DNA from: Chelydra serpentina
Lineage: Eukaryota; Chordata; Testudines; Chelydridae
Reading direction: 5' to 3'
Assembly (NCBI GenBank): GCA_037349315.1
Contig: JBAIAC010000051.1
Coordinates: 29,610,001 to 29,674,000 of the forward strand
Length of the DNA: 64,000 bases
The translations under genes were made by a program, and so were the position numbers. Numbering within the stretch: the first letter of the stretch is position 1; every line of letters starts with the position of its first letter. Of the stretch, positions 34,349 through 46,000 are shown one piece after another. The notes under the pieces were generated by a model. That model ran no database searches and was not told the origin of the DNA. It saw only the letters and a list, made by a program, of their open reading frames with translations.

Positions 34349-34985
34349 TGTGACAAAGTTCCTCCTCTGCCTTGGTGGGTCCTGCGCTTATTGGCGGATT
34401 TGCTCACCTCAGAGATTCACGGCGGCCCTCAGTTTGGCCAGTGGCTCAAGCCTGCCAGTGGCTCAAGCCTGCCATTCACTCTGCTAACCTCATCACTGGC
34501 CAGCATGGGGAAAAGGAGTAGAACAAATCCTGCAGTCTCTGCTGACCCACCTAGTGGGTCGGGGGGGACAGGCCAGAGACCTTCCCCTCTGGTGGGACCC
34601 ACAGTCCAGGTCAACTCCTCTTATATCAAATAGGGAGTTAGGGGGATGGGGGGAACCCAGGCCGGCCCCCTTCTCCCGGTTCCAGACCCGGGCCCTGTGG
34701 ATAACAGCTATCTACAGTGTTTCCTGTAACAGCTGTGTAACAGCTACAACTCCCTGGGCTACTTCCCCATGGCCTCCTCCCAACACCTTCTTTATCCTCA
34801 CCACAGGACCTTTCTCCTGATGCCAGATAGCATCCTGATGTCCCAAGTTGCCCAACCCTGTGGTGTTGAGCAGAGTGGGGGGATATGTGACAAGATCGGG
34901 CCAGATGGCTACAGGAGAGTGATCCCAATGGGATCCAGGAAGTGGGCACCCACTGCTAAAGGATCCCTGTCCCAGCCTAAGGGGA
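34349..34985 (-). mobile_element. Gypsy-type LTR fragment
   Basis: Starts TGTGACAAAGTT and shares the layout of the Gypsy 1 LTR (GGGTCC...CCCGGGCC...CCCTGGGCTACTTCC). It contains a short direct duplication, GTGGCTCAAGCCTGCCA, near 34440-34473. The right limit is uncertain. Confidence 0.55.
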
Positions 34986-34990
34986 GGGTG

Positions 34991-35235
34991 TGACGGTGTA
35001 CCCCATAAGACTTTATGGGGAGATGCTTATAAATGTATATATGACGTAACTGGAATATGTTTTATGCTACATATGCCATGTAACATATCTCTGTAAAAGT
35101 TATGATCTACTGAATCTATTCCTCCTAGTTGTATGCATGTATCATTTTTGTAGTTGAAGTTATGAATATTGGTTGTATATTTGCTGGTTTTGTACATAGC
35201 CTCTGTAAGAGCATTGGATCAAGGCCTGGAGAAAG
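34991..35235 (+). mobile_element. LTR fragment, same family as the solo LTR at 19848
   Basis: Begins TGTGACGGTGTACCCCATAA and matches the reverse complement of the right part of 19848-20982. It is cut off where the next LINE starts. Confidence 0.8.
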
Positions 35236-36490
35236 GATGTGCAGGTTAAGAGCAGGTTAAGGGGACAACCTTGGCTCGAGTGATCATGAGCTAATTCAGT
35301 TCAAACTAAATGGAAGGATAAACAAAAATAAATCTGAGACTAGGGTTTTTGATTTCAAAAGGGCTAACTTTAATAAATTAAGGAAATTAGTTAGGGAAGT
35401 GGATTGGACTAAAGAATTTATGGACCTAAAGGCGGAGGAGGCCTGGGATTATTTCAAGTTAAAGTTGCAGAAGCTATCAGAAGCCTGTATCCCAAGAAAG
35501 GGGAAACAATTCATAGGCAGGGGTTTTAGACCAAGTTGGATGAGCAAGCATCTCAGAGAGGTTTTTAAGAAAAAGCAGAAAGCATACAAGGAGTGGAAGA
35601 TGGGAGGGATCAGCAAAGAAACCTACCTTATTGAGGTCAGAGCACGTAGGGATAAAGTGAGACAGGCTAAAAGGCATGTAGAACTGGACCTTGCAAAGGG
35701 AATTAGAACCAATAGTAAAAGGTTTTATAGCCATATAAATAGGAAGAAAACAAAGAAAGAAGAAGTGGGACCGCTAAACACTGAGGATGGAGTAGAGGTT
35801 AAGGATAATCTAGGCATGGCCCAATATCTAAACAAATACTTTGCCTCAGTCTTTAATGAGGCTAATGAGGAGCTTAGGAATAGTGGCAGCATGACAAATG
35901 GGAATAAGGATGTGGGGGTAGATATTACCATATCCGAGGTACAAGCCAAACCTGAACAGCTTAATGAGAGTAAATCAGGCGGCCCAGATAATCTTCATCC
36001 AAGAATATTAAAGGAACTGGCACATGAAATTGCAAGCCCATTAGCAAAAATTGTTAATGAATCTCTAAACTCAGGGGTTGTACCATTTGACTGGAGAATA
36101 GCTAATATAGTTCCTATTTTTAAGAAAGGGAAAAAAAGTGACCCGGGTAACTACAGGCCTGTTAGTTTGACATCTGTAGTATGCAAGGTCTTGGAAAAAC
36201 TTTTGAAGGAGAAAGTAGTTAAGGACCTTGAGGTCAATGGCAATTGGGACAAATTACAACATGGTTTTACAAAAGGTAGATCGTGCCAAACCAACTTGAT
36301 CTCCTTCTTTGAGAAAGTAACAGATTTTTTAGATAAAGGAAACATAGTGGATCTAATCTACCTTGATTTCAGTAAGGCATTTGATACAGTACCACATGAG
36401 GAATTATTGGTTAAATTGGAAAAGATGGGGATCAATATGAAAATTGAGAGGTGGATAAGTAACTGATTAAAGGGGAGACTACAGCAGGTC

Positions 36491-36565
36491 TGTAGGGAGC
36501 CAGGGTGGCTTCCCTCTGAGCCAGAGGGTAAAGAGCCACTCTCTCAACCGGAGTGGGCGGGGCAC
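36491..36565 (+). repeat. 5' LTR remnant of Gypsy 2
   Basis: Identical or nearly so to the first 75 bases of the 3' LTR (from 40192) until GAGTGGGCGGGGC, then unrelated gag-coding sequence begins. Confidence 0.9.
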
Positions 36566-39500
36566 CGGCCACAAACCCTGAGCGTGGCCATCACGCTTAT
36601 GGAAGACTTCCTAGAGGCAGAGGCCCCGATAGGACCAGTCGCCTGGCCCCCTAACCCCGGACCCAGCACCCAGAAACTGGAAAGGGGGGGGCCACCTCCA
36701 AAGCTGACACTCTACCCCATACCCGACGACTGGACAGCGGCGGGACTGACCTTCCCCGACGCCCCGAGCCCGCACCCCGTACTGCCTCCGGGCGCTTGAC
36801 CCGACTACCCAGTCCTAGCCAACCCCGTGGCCCCACTGATGCAACCGTCCGGCCGGGGCGGCCCGAGGTAGGACCTTGCTTTCGCTGTGGTGAGTACGGG
36901 CATCTGCAATGGGATTGCACGGCGATGGACTGCGGTTTCGGCCGGGTGTACACCGGGGAGCGGCGGGCCCGTCTTCCTTCTGCGGCCAAACTGACAGCCC
37001 CCGTGGAAGTTGCAGGGATCCACGTTATTGGCCTAATTGATTCCGGCTGTGGGCAGACCCTTGTCCGCCGGGCGCTCCTCCCGGACTCCGACCCAACGAT
37101 TGGGGAGGTTCGGATTCAGTGTATTCATGGCGATGTGAAACCGTATGCTACGGTTCAGGTCCCTATCACGGTGAACGGAGCAACCCAGTTAATGAACGTA
37201 GCAGTAGCATCATCCCTTGCCTATCCGGTTATTCTGGGCCGGGACTGGCCAGACTTCGTTGAGGTGCTTTGGTCCCTACCCACCGAGGAGGCCTTCGAAG
37301 GGACTTCCTCCGAGATAGAGACCGGCCCCGCTGTGATGGCCGACCCTGGGGTTGCTCCAGCCCCTGCCCCCGGACGGGACAGTTCGGGGGCTGTGGATCC
37401 CTCTCCGGATCTTGTGGACTTTAGCCGGGATCAAAGGGAAGATCCTACGCTTCGGTTTGCCTATGAGCAGCTGGCTCGGGTAGATGGGGAGATCGTGGAG
37501 GCCCAGCGCGCCTCCCAATGGCCTAGGTTTGAATTAAACCACGATCGGCTCTACCGCATTGACCAAGACCCCCAGACCCAAGAGGCTCAGACCCAGCTTG
37601 TGGTTCCCCGCATTCATCGTCGGGCGGTCCTGAAACTTGTGCATGACATCCCGGCAGCAGGCCATTTAGGGCAGGAAAAAACCGCGGCCAGAGTCCTGGC
37701 CAAGTTCTTCTGGCCAGGCGTCCACCGGGAGGTGAAGGATTACTGCGTGTCATGCCCGGATTGTCAACATGCCATGCCGGCTGGGGTACGGAGAGCCCCC
37801 CTGGTCCCCTTACCTGTTGTAGGTGTACCATTTGAGTGGGTAGCAATGGATCTGGTGGGACCCCTTCCGAAAAGTAAAGCGGGCTATCAATACATTCTTG
37901 TCCTAATGGACTATGCCACCCGCTTCCCCGAGGCCATCCCCTTAAGAAGTATCACCGCCCGCACTATCGCTGCGGAACTCGTGAAGATCTTCGCCAGGGT
38001 GGGTCTCCCTCGGGAGATACTTACGGATCAAGGGACCAATTTCACCTCTAAACTATTCCGCCAGGTCTGTGCCCTGCTAGGGATCACGAAGCTGCAGACC
38101 TCGGTCTACCATCCTCAGACGGATGGGTTGGTCGAACAGTTTAACCGGACCCTGAAGGGAATGCTGCGACGGTTCCCCCCCCAGGACCTCCGCCAGTGGG
38201 ATCAATTGCTCCCTCCTTTACTGCTGGCAATTCGAGAAGTTCCGCAGGCATCCACGAAGTTCTCTCCATTTGAGCTCCTCTATGGGCGGCGGCCTCGTGG
38301 GGTGTTAGACCTTCTGAGAGAAACTTGGGAACACAACCCATCTACAACACAGGGTCTACTACAATATGTCTTCCAGCTGCAGGAGCGGCTGGCGCGGGCG
38401 GGTGAGCTCGCGAGAGAGAACTTGACCACGGCCCAACGAGCCCAGGAGCAGTACTATAATCAGAACGCCCAGGCCCGATCATTTGAGCCCGGTGACTGAG
38501 TACTCCTCCTGCTCCCCTCGGAGGAATCAAAACTTTTTGCCCGCTGGCAGGGCCCATATGAGGTCCTCCGTCGAGTAGGACCTGTCACCTACGAAATCCG
38601 GCAACCGGGTCATCGGAAGGAAAAGCAGATTTATCACATAAATCTCTTAAAACCCTGGCGGGAACGGGAAGGACTGTTAATTGCCCCATACCCCCCTGAG
38701 CCGGACCTAGGGCCACAACCTCCCGAGGAGCCGGATAATGATGAGCCCCAGCTCGCAGAAACACTCACCGGGGAGCAGCGAGAGCAGGCTCTCTGTTTAG
38801 TAAGGGCGTTCCCCAAAACATTCACCACGAAACCTGGGCGAACTGCCCTCACCTACCATGTGATACAAACCGAACCCGGGGTGGTGGTCCGAGAGGCAAC
38901 ACGGCCATTACCTAGGCGAATGCGGGAGGCCGTAGAGGAAGAAGTCCAGGCAATGCTGGAGCTGGGAGTTATCGAGCGCTCCCAGAGCGAATGGCGGAGC
39001 CCGGTTGTCCTTGTCCCAAAGCCTGATGGGAGCCGGCGGTTTTGCATTGACTTCCGGAGAATAAACGCCATTTCGAAGTTCGACGCCTATCCGATGCCCC
39101 GTGTCGACGAGCTCCTCGACCGACTCGGAGAGGCCTGCTATATCACCACCCTAGATCTCACAAAAGGGTATTGGCAGATCCCCTTGGACCCTAGGTCCAA
39201 GGAGAAGACCGCGTTCGCCACCCCTTCAGGGCTATACCATTTCACCAGGATGCCCTTTGGCCTCCATGGAGCGCCAGCAACTTTTCAGCGCTTGATGGAT
39301 CGGATTTTGCAACCACACACCAGGTATGCCGCGGCCTACTTGGATGATGTGGTCATCTATGGCAGCAACTGGGACGAGCATCTCAACCAGGTAGCAGCTG
39401 TGCTTCGGGACCTCCGCGCAGCCGGACTTACAGCTAACCCAAGAAAATGCCGAATCGGGCGAGAGGAAACCACGTACTTGGGGTACACCTTGGGTCGTGG

Positions 39501-40191
39501 ACAGGTGCGCCCCCTCGTCGGGAAAGTCCAAGCGCTCCAGGAATACCAGGCGCCGACCACGAAGAGGCAAGTACGGCAGTTTTTGGGCTTAGCTGGTTAT
39601 TATCGGCGGTTTGTACCCCACTTCGCGACCATTACTGCCCCTCTGACGGAGCTCCTGACTAAAGACAGCCCCCGCCGAGTGGGCTGGTCCGACGAGTGCG
39701 AGACGGCCTTTCGAACCATCAAAGAACGGCTGTGTAGCGAGCCAGTACTCTTCAGCCCTGACTTTCATCGGGAATTTATCGTCCAGACTGATGCCTCAGG
39801 AATAGGGCTTGGGGCCGTCCTCTCACAGGAGGTGGATGGGGAGGAACACCCGATCGTTTACCTCAGTCGGAAGCTGTTCCCCTGAGAACGGAATTACTCC
39901 GTCATTGAGAAAGAGGCCCTGGCAGTTAAGTGGGCGGTCGACGCCCTCCGCTACTATGTCCTTGGGGCTCCCTTTATACTGGTTACGGACCATGCCCCCC
40001 TGAAATGGCTCAATAAAATGAAGGACACTAATGGCAGGCTTATGCGGTGGTATCTGGCTCTGCAGCCCTATGCCTTCACAATTCACCATCGGGCGGGAAG
40101 AGACAACGCCAATGCTGATTTTTTGTCCCGCTTAGGGGAGGGTGAGGATGCCAGCTCCGTTGAGCGGGAGCTGGATTTGAGGGGTGGGATA
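36566..40191 (+). pseudogene. Gypsy 2 gag end and pol (protease-integrase-RT-RNase H)
   Basis: The end of a SCAN-like gag (ITLMEDFLEAEAP, about 36584) leads to zinc knuckle CFRCGEYGHLQWDC (36877), protease GLIDSGCGQTLV, integrase zinc module (HRRAVLKLVH ... CVSCPDC), integrase core (MDLVGPLPKSKAG, ILTDQGTNFTS, TDGLVEQFNRTLK), integrase C-terminal module, RT (TLDLTKGYWQIPL, AAYLDDVVIYG) and RNase H (QTDASGIGLGAVLSQ, VTDHAPLKWL). From 36796 to the 3' LTR everything lies in one frame, broken only by TGA at 38497-38499 (from Trp) and TGA at 39883-39885 (from Arg). No pol stop occurs before the LTR; the frame runs on to 40716. Confidence 0.92.
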
Positions 40192-40313
40192 TGTAGGGAG
40201 CCAGGGTGGCTTCCCTCTGAGCCAGAGGGTAAAGAGCCACTCTCTCAACCGGAGTGGGCGGGGCCAGGTCAAGCCGGCTCCACCCCTAGGAAAGGGAGGG
40301 GTGTAACAGGAAG

Positions 40314-40319
40314 TATAAA
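40314..40319 (+). promoter_or_regulatory. TATA box of the Gypsy 2 LTR
   Basis: AAGTATAAAGGGCGGGGCC, a TATA element beside a GC box in the first 130 bases of the LTR, where transcription would begin. Confidence 0.55.
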
Positions 40320-40810
40320 GGGCGGGGCCCTTAGCCCAGGCAGGAGAGCACCAGGAAGGGAGGCAGACACAGACCGCTGGCTGCTCCCTTCAGAGCCTTC
40401 TGCCAAGCCAGGGGAGGCCCTGGACCAGGCGGAGCTGGCCCCGGAGGACGGACCGGGGTTACCAGAGCTGCCAGCAGCAGAATACCCGGAGGAACGGGAG
40501 GAGCCCAGCAGTAACCTGAGGTGGGGGAAGCCTGACGCCGAGGGTGAGCTGCACCTACCAACAGCTGAATATCCCAGAGAGCTGGAGGGATTCAACCAAG
40601 GGTTTGGGGTAGGAAGTAGCCCAGGGCAGAACTGGAGTGTGGGGAGTCTAGGGGATCAGCGTGTTGCGGAGGGATCCCCGCTGACCCAGTGGCGGGACCC
40701 TCTCCCCCACCACTGATAGGGCCCTGGGCTGGAACGCAGAGAAGGTGGGCGGGCCTGCGTTCCCCTACCCTGGCCAACCCGCCTCGGGTAGGCGAACCCC
40801 AACAGCGACG

Positions 40811-41310
40811 CAGACTCTTGCCGGCGCTCCCCTGCCTGAGGGGCGCGCCACAGACTCTTGCCGGCGCTCCCCTGCCTGAGGGGCGCGCCACAGACTCTTG
40901 CCGGCGCTCCCCCTGCCTGAGGGGCGCGCCACAGACTCTTGCCGGCGCTCCCCTGGCTGAGGGGCGCGCCACAGACTCTTGCCGGCGCTCCCCTGCCTGA
41001 GGGGCATGCCACAGACTCTTGCCGGCGCTCCCCTGCCTGAGGGGCGCGCCACAGACTCTTGCCGGCGCCCCCCCTGCCTGAGGGGCGCGCCACAGACTCT
41101 TGCCAGCGCCCCCCCCGCCTGAGGGGCGCGGCACAGACTCTTGCCGGCGCTCCCCTGCCTGAGGGGCGCGCCACAGACTCTTGCCGACGCCCACCCTGCC
41201 TGAGGGGCGCGCCACAGACTCTTGCCGGCGCTCCCCTGCTTGAGGGGCGCGCCATAGTCTCTTGCCGACGCCCCCCTGCCTGAGGGCGTGCCATAGACTC
41301 CTGCCCCCCC
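40811..41310. repeat. 40-bp minisatellite in the Gypsy 2 LTR
   Basis: About 12 tandem units with CAGACTCTTGCCGGCGCTCC followed by CCTGCCTGAGGGGCGCGCCA, 39-41 bases long, with a degraded last unit. Each unit contains the AscI-like palindrome GGCGCGCC and a CCTGCCTGAGG segment. The 40-base period leaves the minus strand free of stops and produces long spurious frames of repeating peptides. Confidence 0.95.
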
Positions 41311-42844
41311 CTACCTGAGGGGAGCATCGCGGACTCAGGCCCACACCCTGCCGTACACTAATTCCCCACTACCAGAGGGTGTGACCCAGGCCTGTACGTG
41401 AGACAGGAGCTCCCTACCGTCCCTAGCGGGCCGGCGGACCAACCGAGCTCCGTCACAGGGTCATACTGAAAGGTGAACTGTCAGGTTGGCGGGAGGTTAC
41501 TAGTGGAGTTCCTCAAGGTTCAGTTTTGGGACCAATTTTATTTAATCTTTTTATTACTGACCTCGGCACCAAAAGTGGGAGTGTGCTAATAAAGTTTGAA
41601 GATGACACAAAGTTGGGAGGTATTGTCAATTCAGAAAAGGATCGGGATATCCTACAGGAAGATTTGGATGACCTTGTAAACTGGAGTAATAGTAATAGGA
41701 TGAAATTTAATAGTGAGAAGTGTAAGGTTATGCATTTAGGGATTAATAACAAGAATTTTAGTTATAAGCTGGGGACGCATCAGTTGGAAGTAACGGAAGA
41801 GGAGAAGGACCTCGGAGTCCTGGTTGATCACAGGATGACTATGAGTCGCCAATGTGATGTGGCCGTGAAAAAAGCTAATGCGGTCTTGGGATGCATTAGG
41901 CGAGGTATTTCTAGTAGAGATAAGGAGGTGTTAGTACCGTTATACAAGGCATTGGTGAGACCTCATTTGGAATACTGTGTGCAGTTCTGGTCTCCCATGT
42001 TTAAGAAGGATGAATTCAAACTGGAACAGGTACAAAGACGGGCCACTAGGATGATCCGAGGAATGGAAAACCTGTCGTATGAAAGGAGACTCAAGGAGCT
42101 TGGTTTGTTTACCTTAACCAAAAGAAGGCTGAGGGGAGATATGATTGCTCTCTTTAAATATATCAGAGGGATAAATACCAGGGAGGGAGAGGAATTATTT
42201 CAGCTCAGTACCAATGTGGACACAAGAACAAATGGATATAAACTGGCCATCAGGAAGTTTAGACTTGAAATTAGATGAAGGTTTCTAACCATCAGAGGAG
42301 TGAAGTTCTGGAACAGCCTTCCAAGGGAAGCAGTGGGGACAAAAGACCTATCTGGCTTCAAGATTAAGCTAGATACATTTATGGAGGGGATGGTTTGATG
42401 GGATAACATGATCTTAGTCAGTGGTAAAATTGCCATCAGTGGTAAATAGGACCAATAGTCAATGATGGGATGTTAGAAGTTACTACAGAGAACTTTTTCC
42501 TGGGTGTCTGGCTGGTGAGTCTTGCCCACATGCTCGGGGTTCAGCTGATCGCCATATTTGAGGTCGGGAAGGAATTTTCCTCCAGGGTAGATTGGCAGAG
42601 GCCCTGGAGGTTTTTTGCCTTCCTCTGCAGCATGGGGCACGGGTCACTTACCGGAGGATTCTCTGCATCTTGAAGTCTTTAAACCATGATTTGAGGACTT
42701 CAACAGCTGAGACATAGGTGAGAGGATTATTCCAGGAGTGGGTGGGTGACATTCTGTGGCCTGCACTGTGCAGGAGGTCAGACTAGATGGTCATAATGGT
42801 CCCTTCTGACCTTAAAGTCTATGAGTCTATGAGCCCAATCAAGA

Positions 42845-42995
42845 AACTCTTAAACAGACAAAAGAAGTTGCAGACACCAATCCATATCTGAGCTTGGCCA
42901 GGAATGTGACTGGGCCGGTTACTGAGTTGTGCATGGACATGTGACTTGCCCATGTGATCCCCAAACTCCATTTGGTAGCTGGATGCTACACAGGG
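42845..42995 (+). mobile_element. LTR fragment related to the solo LTR at 19848
   Basis: ACAGACAAAAGAAGTTGCAG and GGACATGTGACTTGCCCATG match the reverse complement of about 20590-20720. No ends are preserved. Confidence 0.7.
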
Positions 42996-43059
42996 AGACG
43001 GGAGGGGTATCCACCCAGGGGATCCACAGGATCTAGAAACCAAATGATTACAGGGGACA

Positions 43060-46000
43060 ACTAATGATAAAACAGGGAACCAGAGAGGGACACCGAGCAG
43101 AGAACCCCGGACAGTGCCCACTGCTCCTCGAAGGCATCAAGGGAGTCAGTGGACACTGCCCAGGGGAGCTCTGCCCGGATACATGAATGGACGGAGGATC
43201 AGAAATAGGCCCCACAGTCACAGGAAACTCCATTGGCCAACCTCCTCACCCTGGTTTTATAGATAGCCATTTTAGCCAGGGTCAGGAGGAGGCTGACCAG
43301 GAGGTTCTGTGACTTTGTGGGGCCATGAATAGGGAGTGCATAATTAAAAAGGTGAGGGGAAAAGTGCAACCAAAATCTTAACAAGATGTCCAGGAGGAGC
43401 CGGAATAGGGGCTTCACTCCAAATAAATGTGTGCCAGGGTTTCCCTCATGCCGCAAAAGGGGCAGGTGTCCGGGGTGGGGTAAACCACGCCAAGTACATG
43501 CCCGTGCTCACAGCCCCATGAAGGAGCGACCAACTGATATCCCCGGTTGGCCTCGAGACCAGGGTGGAGTATAGGCTGGCCCACCGGGGCTCCTCACCCT
43601 CCAGAGGTGTCAGGAGGTCCCGCCACTTTGTGACGGGGCGGGACACGAGCGCGAGGAAGTGAAAAATGTGGCACACAAGTGTGTATAGCCGTTTCCTTGG
43701 CACGGTCTGGAAACGGACCGGCAGCTCACGGTGAAGGGGCGGGGGGCCGGTTGGGTCCACGGGGCAGGGGCACAATGAAAAGGTCCGGAGGGCCTCAGGT
43801 GAGGGGTGGGCGGGGCGTGCCCTCTCGCAGGACCCATTCGAGGTAAACCCGAGCAGCGGGCAGCAAAGCGGCCCTCACCTCCTGAAGTACACGCCAGGGA
43901 GTACGAGGCCTGGAGAGCCCCATGCGCTGAGCGAGCGTCAGGGGATCCAGCCAGTCTCCCCAGTCGTAGTCCAGGAGGTCTCCGACTCTGGTGACTTCTG
44001 CCAGGACCAACCTCTTGAACACCGAGGGGGACTCCGCCACCTGCACATGAAGCTGAGGGTTGTGTGGCAGGGGCTCAGCGAGGAGATCTGCCCCCACGGT
44101 GGCCACCACGGAAACTGGTCACCAAGAATAGTTTCCAGGTCCGGAGGAGGTCCTGGTAGAAGACTGGCAGCCTGGAGAGGTCTCGCGGAAGACCTCTCAG
44201 ATGGAGATAAAGGAGCTGCCGGTCATATCGGAGCCCTCGGAAGCAGCGCAGGAAGGCATGCGCCACTATGCTCCACGCCGGACTACCTGCACCATAAAGG
44301 AGCCTCTGCAGGGCCTGAAGGTGGAAGACATGGACCTGAGTGTGTAGACACTTCAGGCCCTGCCCTCCCTCCTCGAGGGGTAGATGGAGAACCCCTGCAG
44401 AGACCCAGTGCAGTCCTGACCAAAAGAACTCCAGAATCAATGTCCGGAGGTTGGCTAGGAAACCCGGGGCCGGGACCAGGGTGTTGAGCCGGTACCAGAG
44501 CATGGATAGGACTAGCTGATTAAGCACCAGTGCTCTCCCTTGATGGGAGAGGCACCGGAGTAGTCCTGTCCATTTCCGGAGCCGCTCTGCCACCCTGCCC
44601 TCTAACCGTGCCAGTTCTCCAGCGGAGATGCATGCGTGGCAGAAAGGTAAACGCTGAGATAGAGCAGCGGACCCGCACTCCACTTGATGGCTTGAAGCAC
44701 GGGTGGCAGGGAGCTCGCCTGCCACCCATCCCCGATCACGAGGCCAGAGCTCTTGACCCAGTTGACCTAGGCGGAGGAGGCAGCCGAATAGACGGCCTGG
44801 CAAGCCTCCACCCGCACCAAGTTGCCTGGGTTCTGGACCATGAGGAGCACGTCATCGGCATACGCTCTCACAGCAACCCCATCAACCTCCGACGGAGGAT
44901 ACAGAGGCAGGGCTCAATCTCCAGAGCATACAGCTGGCCCGAGAGGGGGCACCCTTGCCATACTCTCCTCCCAGAGCTGACCGATTCAGTCAGGGTCCAG
45001 TTGAGCCTCACCAGACACTCTACGGAGGCGTACAGCACCTGGAGAAAACCCACAAACTGAGGTCCGAAGCCAAATGCTCGCAGAGAGCTCAGGAGATACC
45101 CATGGTCCACCCTGTCGAACGCCTTCTCCTGATCCAGGGACAGGAGGGCGAACGACAGACCATCATAGAATCATAGAATCATAGAATATCAGGGTTGGAA
45201 GGGACCTTAGTAGGTCATCTAGTCCAACCCCCTGCTCAAAGCAGGACCAATCCCCAATTTTTGCCCCAGATCCCCAAATGGCCCCCTCAAGGATTGAACT
45301 CACAACCCTGGGTTTAGCAGGCCAGTGCTCAAACCACTGAGCTATCCCTACACCCAAGCTCCAGAAGGTCCTGGACCAGATACAGGTTGTCGAAGATGAT
45401 GCGGCCCGGGACGGTGTAGGTCTGGTCTGGGTGGACCACATCCATCAGCACGGACCCCAGCTGCAGCGAGATGGCCTTCACTATGACTTTATAGTCCGTG
45501 CTGAGGAGCGAGACGGGACACCAATTCCGTAAGTCGTGGAGGTCCCCCTTCTTCGGCAATAAGGCAAGCACGGCTCGCCTGCATGAAAGAGGGAGGACCC
45601 TGCTCTGCAAGGACTCAGCCCAGGCGGTAGAACTCCACGGTCAGCCCATCCATACCCGGAGATTTATTGGTGGGCATGCGACAGAGGACTTCCAAGAACT
45701 CGGCCAGAGTGAGAGGCAGCTCTAGCCGGTCTCGGTCGCCCATGCTAACCGTAGGGAGTTCGTCCCAGAGCACTCTGCAAGCGTTAGGATCGGTCGGATC
45801 CGGGGAGAAAAGGTCCGCATAGAAGGCTCTGGCCCTCCCGCACATCTCCGCCAGATCTGTGAGGGGCGTGCCGTCCTCTGCCAGAAGGCAGGTGACGTGT
45901 TTCTTGGTCCCCTCCTTTTCTCCAGGGCATAGAAGAAGCAGGAGCCGTGATCCATCTCCCTAAGGAGATGGATGCGGGATCGAACAAAGGTGCCCCGGGC

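Larger units (their letters stand above)
36491..41457 (+). mobile_element. Gypsy 2: Gmr1-like Ty3/Gypsy element, 5'-deleted
   Basis: Starts TGTAGGGAGCCAGGG (36491) and ends CCGTCACA (41457). The flanks AGGTC (36486-36490) and GGGTC (41458-41462) are a 5-bp target duplication with one change. Only the first 75 bases or so of the 5' LTR remain; the sequence then jumps into the end of gag, so the rest of the LTR, primer site and most of gag are gone. Pol order is protease, integrase, RT, RNase H. The 3' LTR is complete. Confidence 0.92.
40192..41457 (+). repeat. 3' LTR of Gypsy 2
   Basis: 1266 bases, TGTAGGGAGCC to CCGTCACA, preceded by the purine-rich TTGAGGGGTGGGAT that would prime plus-strand synthesis. 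It contains a TATA box, GC boxes and a 40-bp minisatellite. Confidence 0.9.
35275..42278 (+). pseudogene. CR1-like ORF2 remnant, RT with FEDD
   Basis: Left part (open 35399-36466): endonuclease-RT linker, then [36 protein letters not shown] and [17 protein letters not shown], ending with TGG to TGA in the WISNWL-like motif (36464-36466). Right part (open 41526-42278): RT catalytic motif reading KFEDDTKLGG (41595-41606) in place of F/YADD, then the thumb and C-terminal segment ([32 protein letters not shown]). The Gypsy 2 insertion lies between WLKGRLQQV- and ILKGELSGW-like residues. Confidence 0.88.
35250..42831 (+). mobile_element. CR1-like LINE, second family, split by Gypsy 2
   Basis: LINE parts at 35250-36490 and 41458-42831 are contiguous once Gypsy 2 is removed. 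The left end starts at the endonuclease SDHE motif (about 35275), so it is 5'-truncated. The 3' UTR has AGACTAGATGGTCATAATGG and ends in TCTATGAGTCTATGA. The family differs clearly from the CR1 copies at 14500 and 55915 in both protein and tail. Confidence 0.9.

Noticed and set aside
40811..41310. CRISPR-array-like regular repeats
   Set aside because: Units are directly adjacent without unique spacers, inside a eukaryotic LTR; it is a tandem minisatellite.
40592..41344. Long minus-strand frames of repeating peptides (RQESVARPSG-like)
   Set aside because: They are made by the 40-bp minisatellite, which lacks stops on that strand; no start context or conservation is evident.
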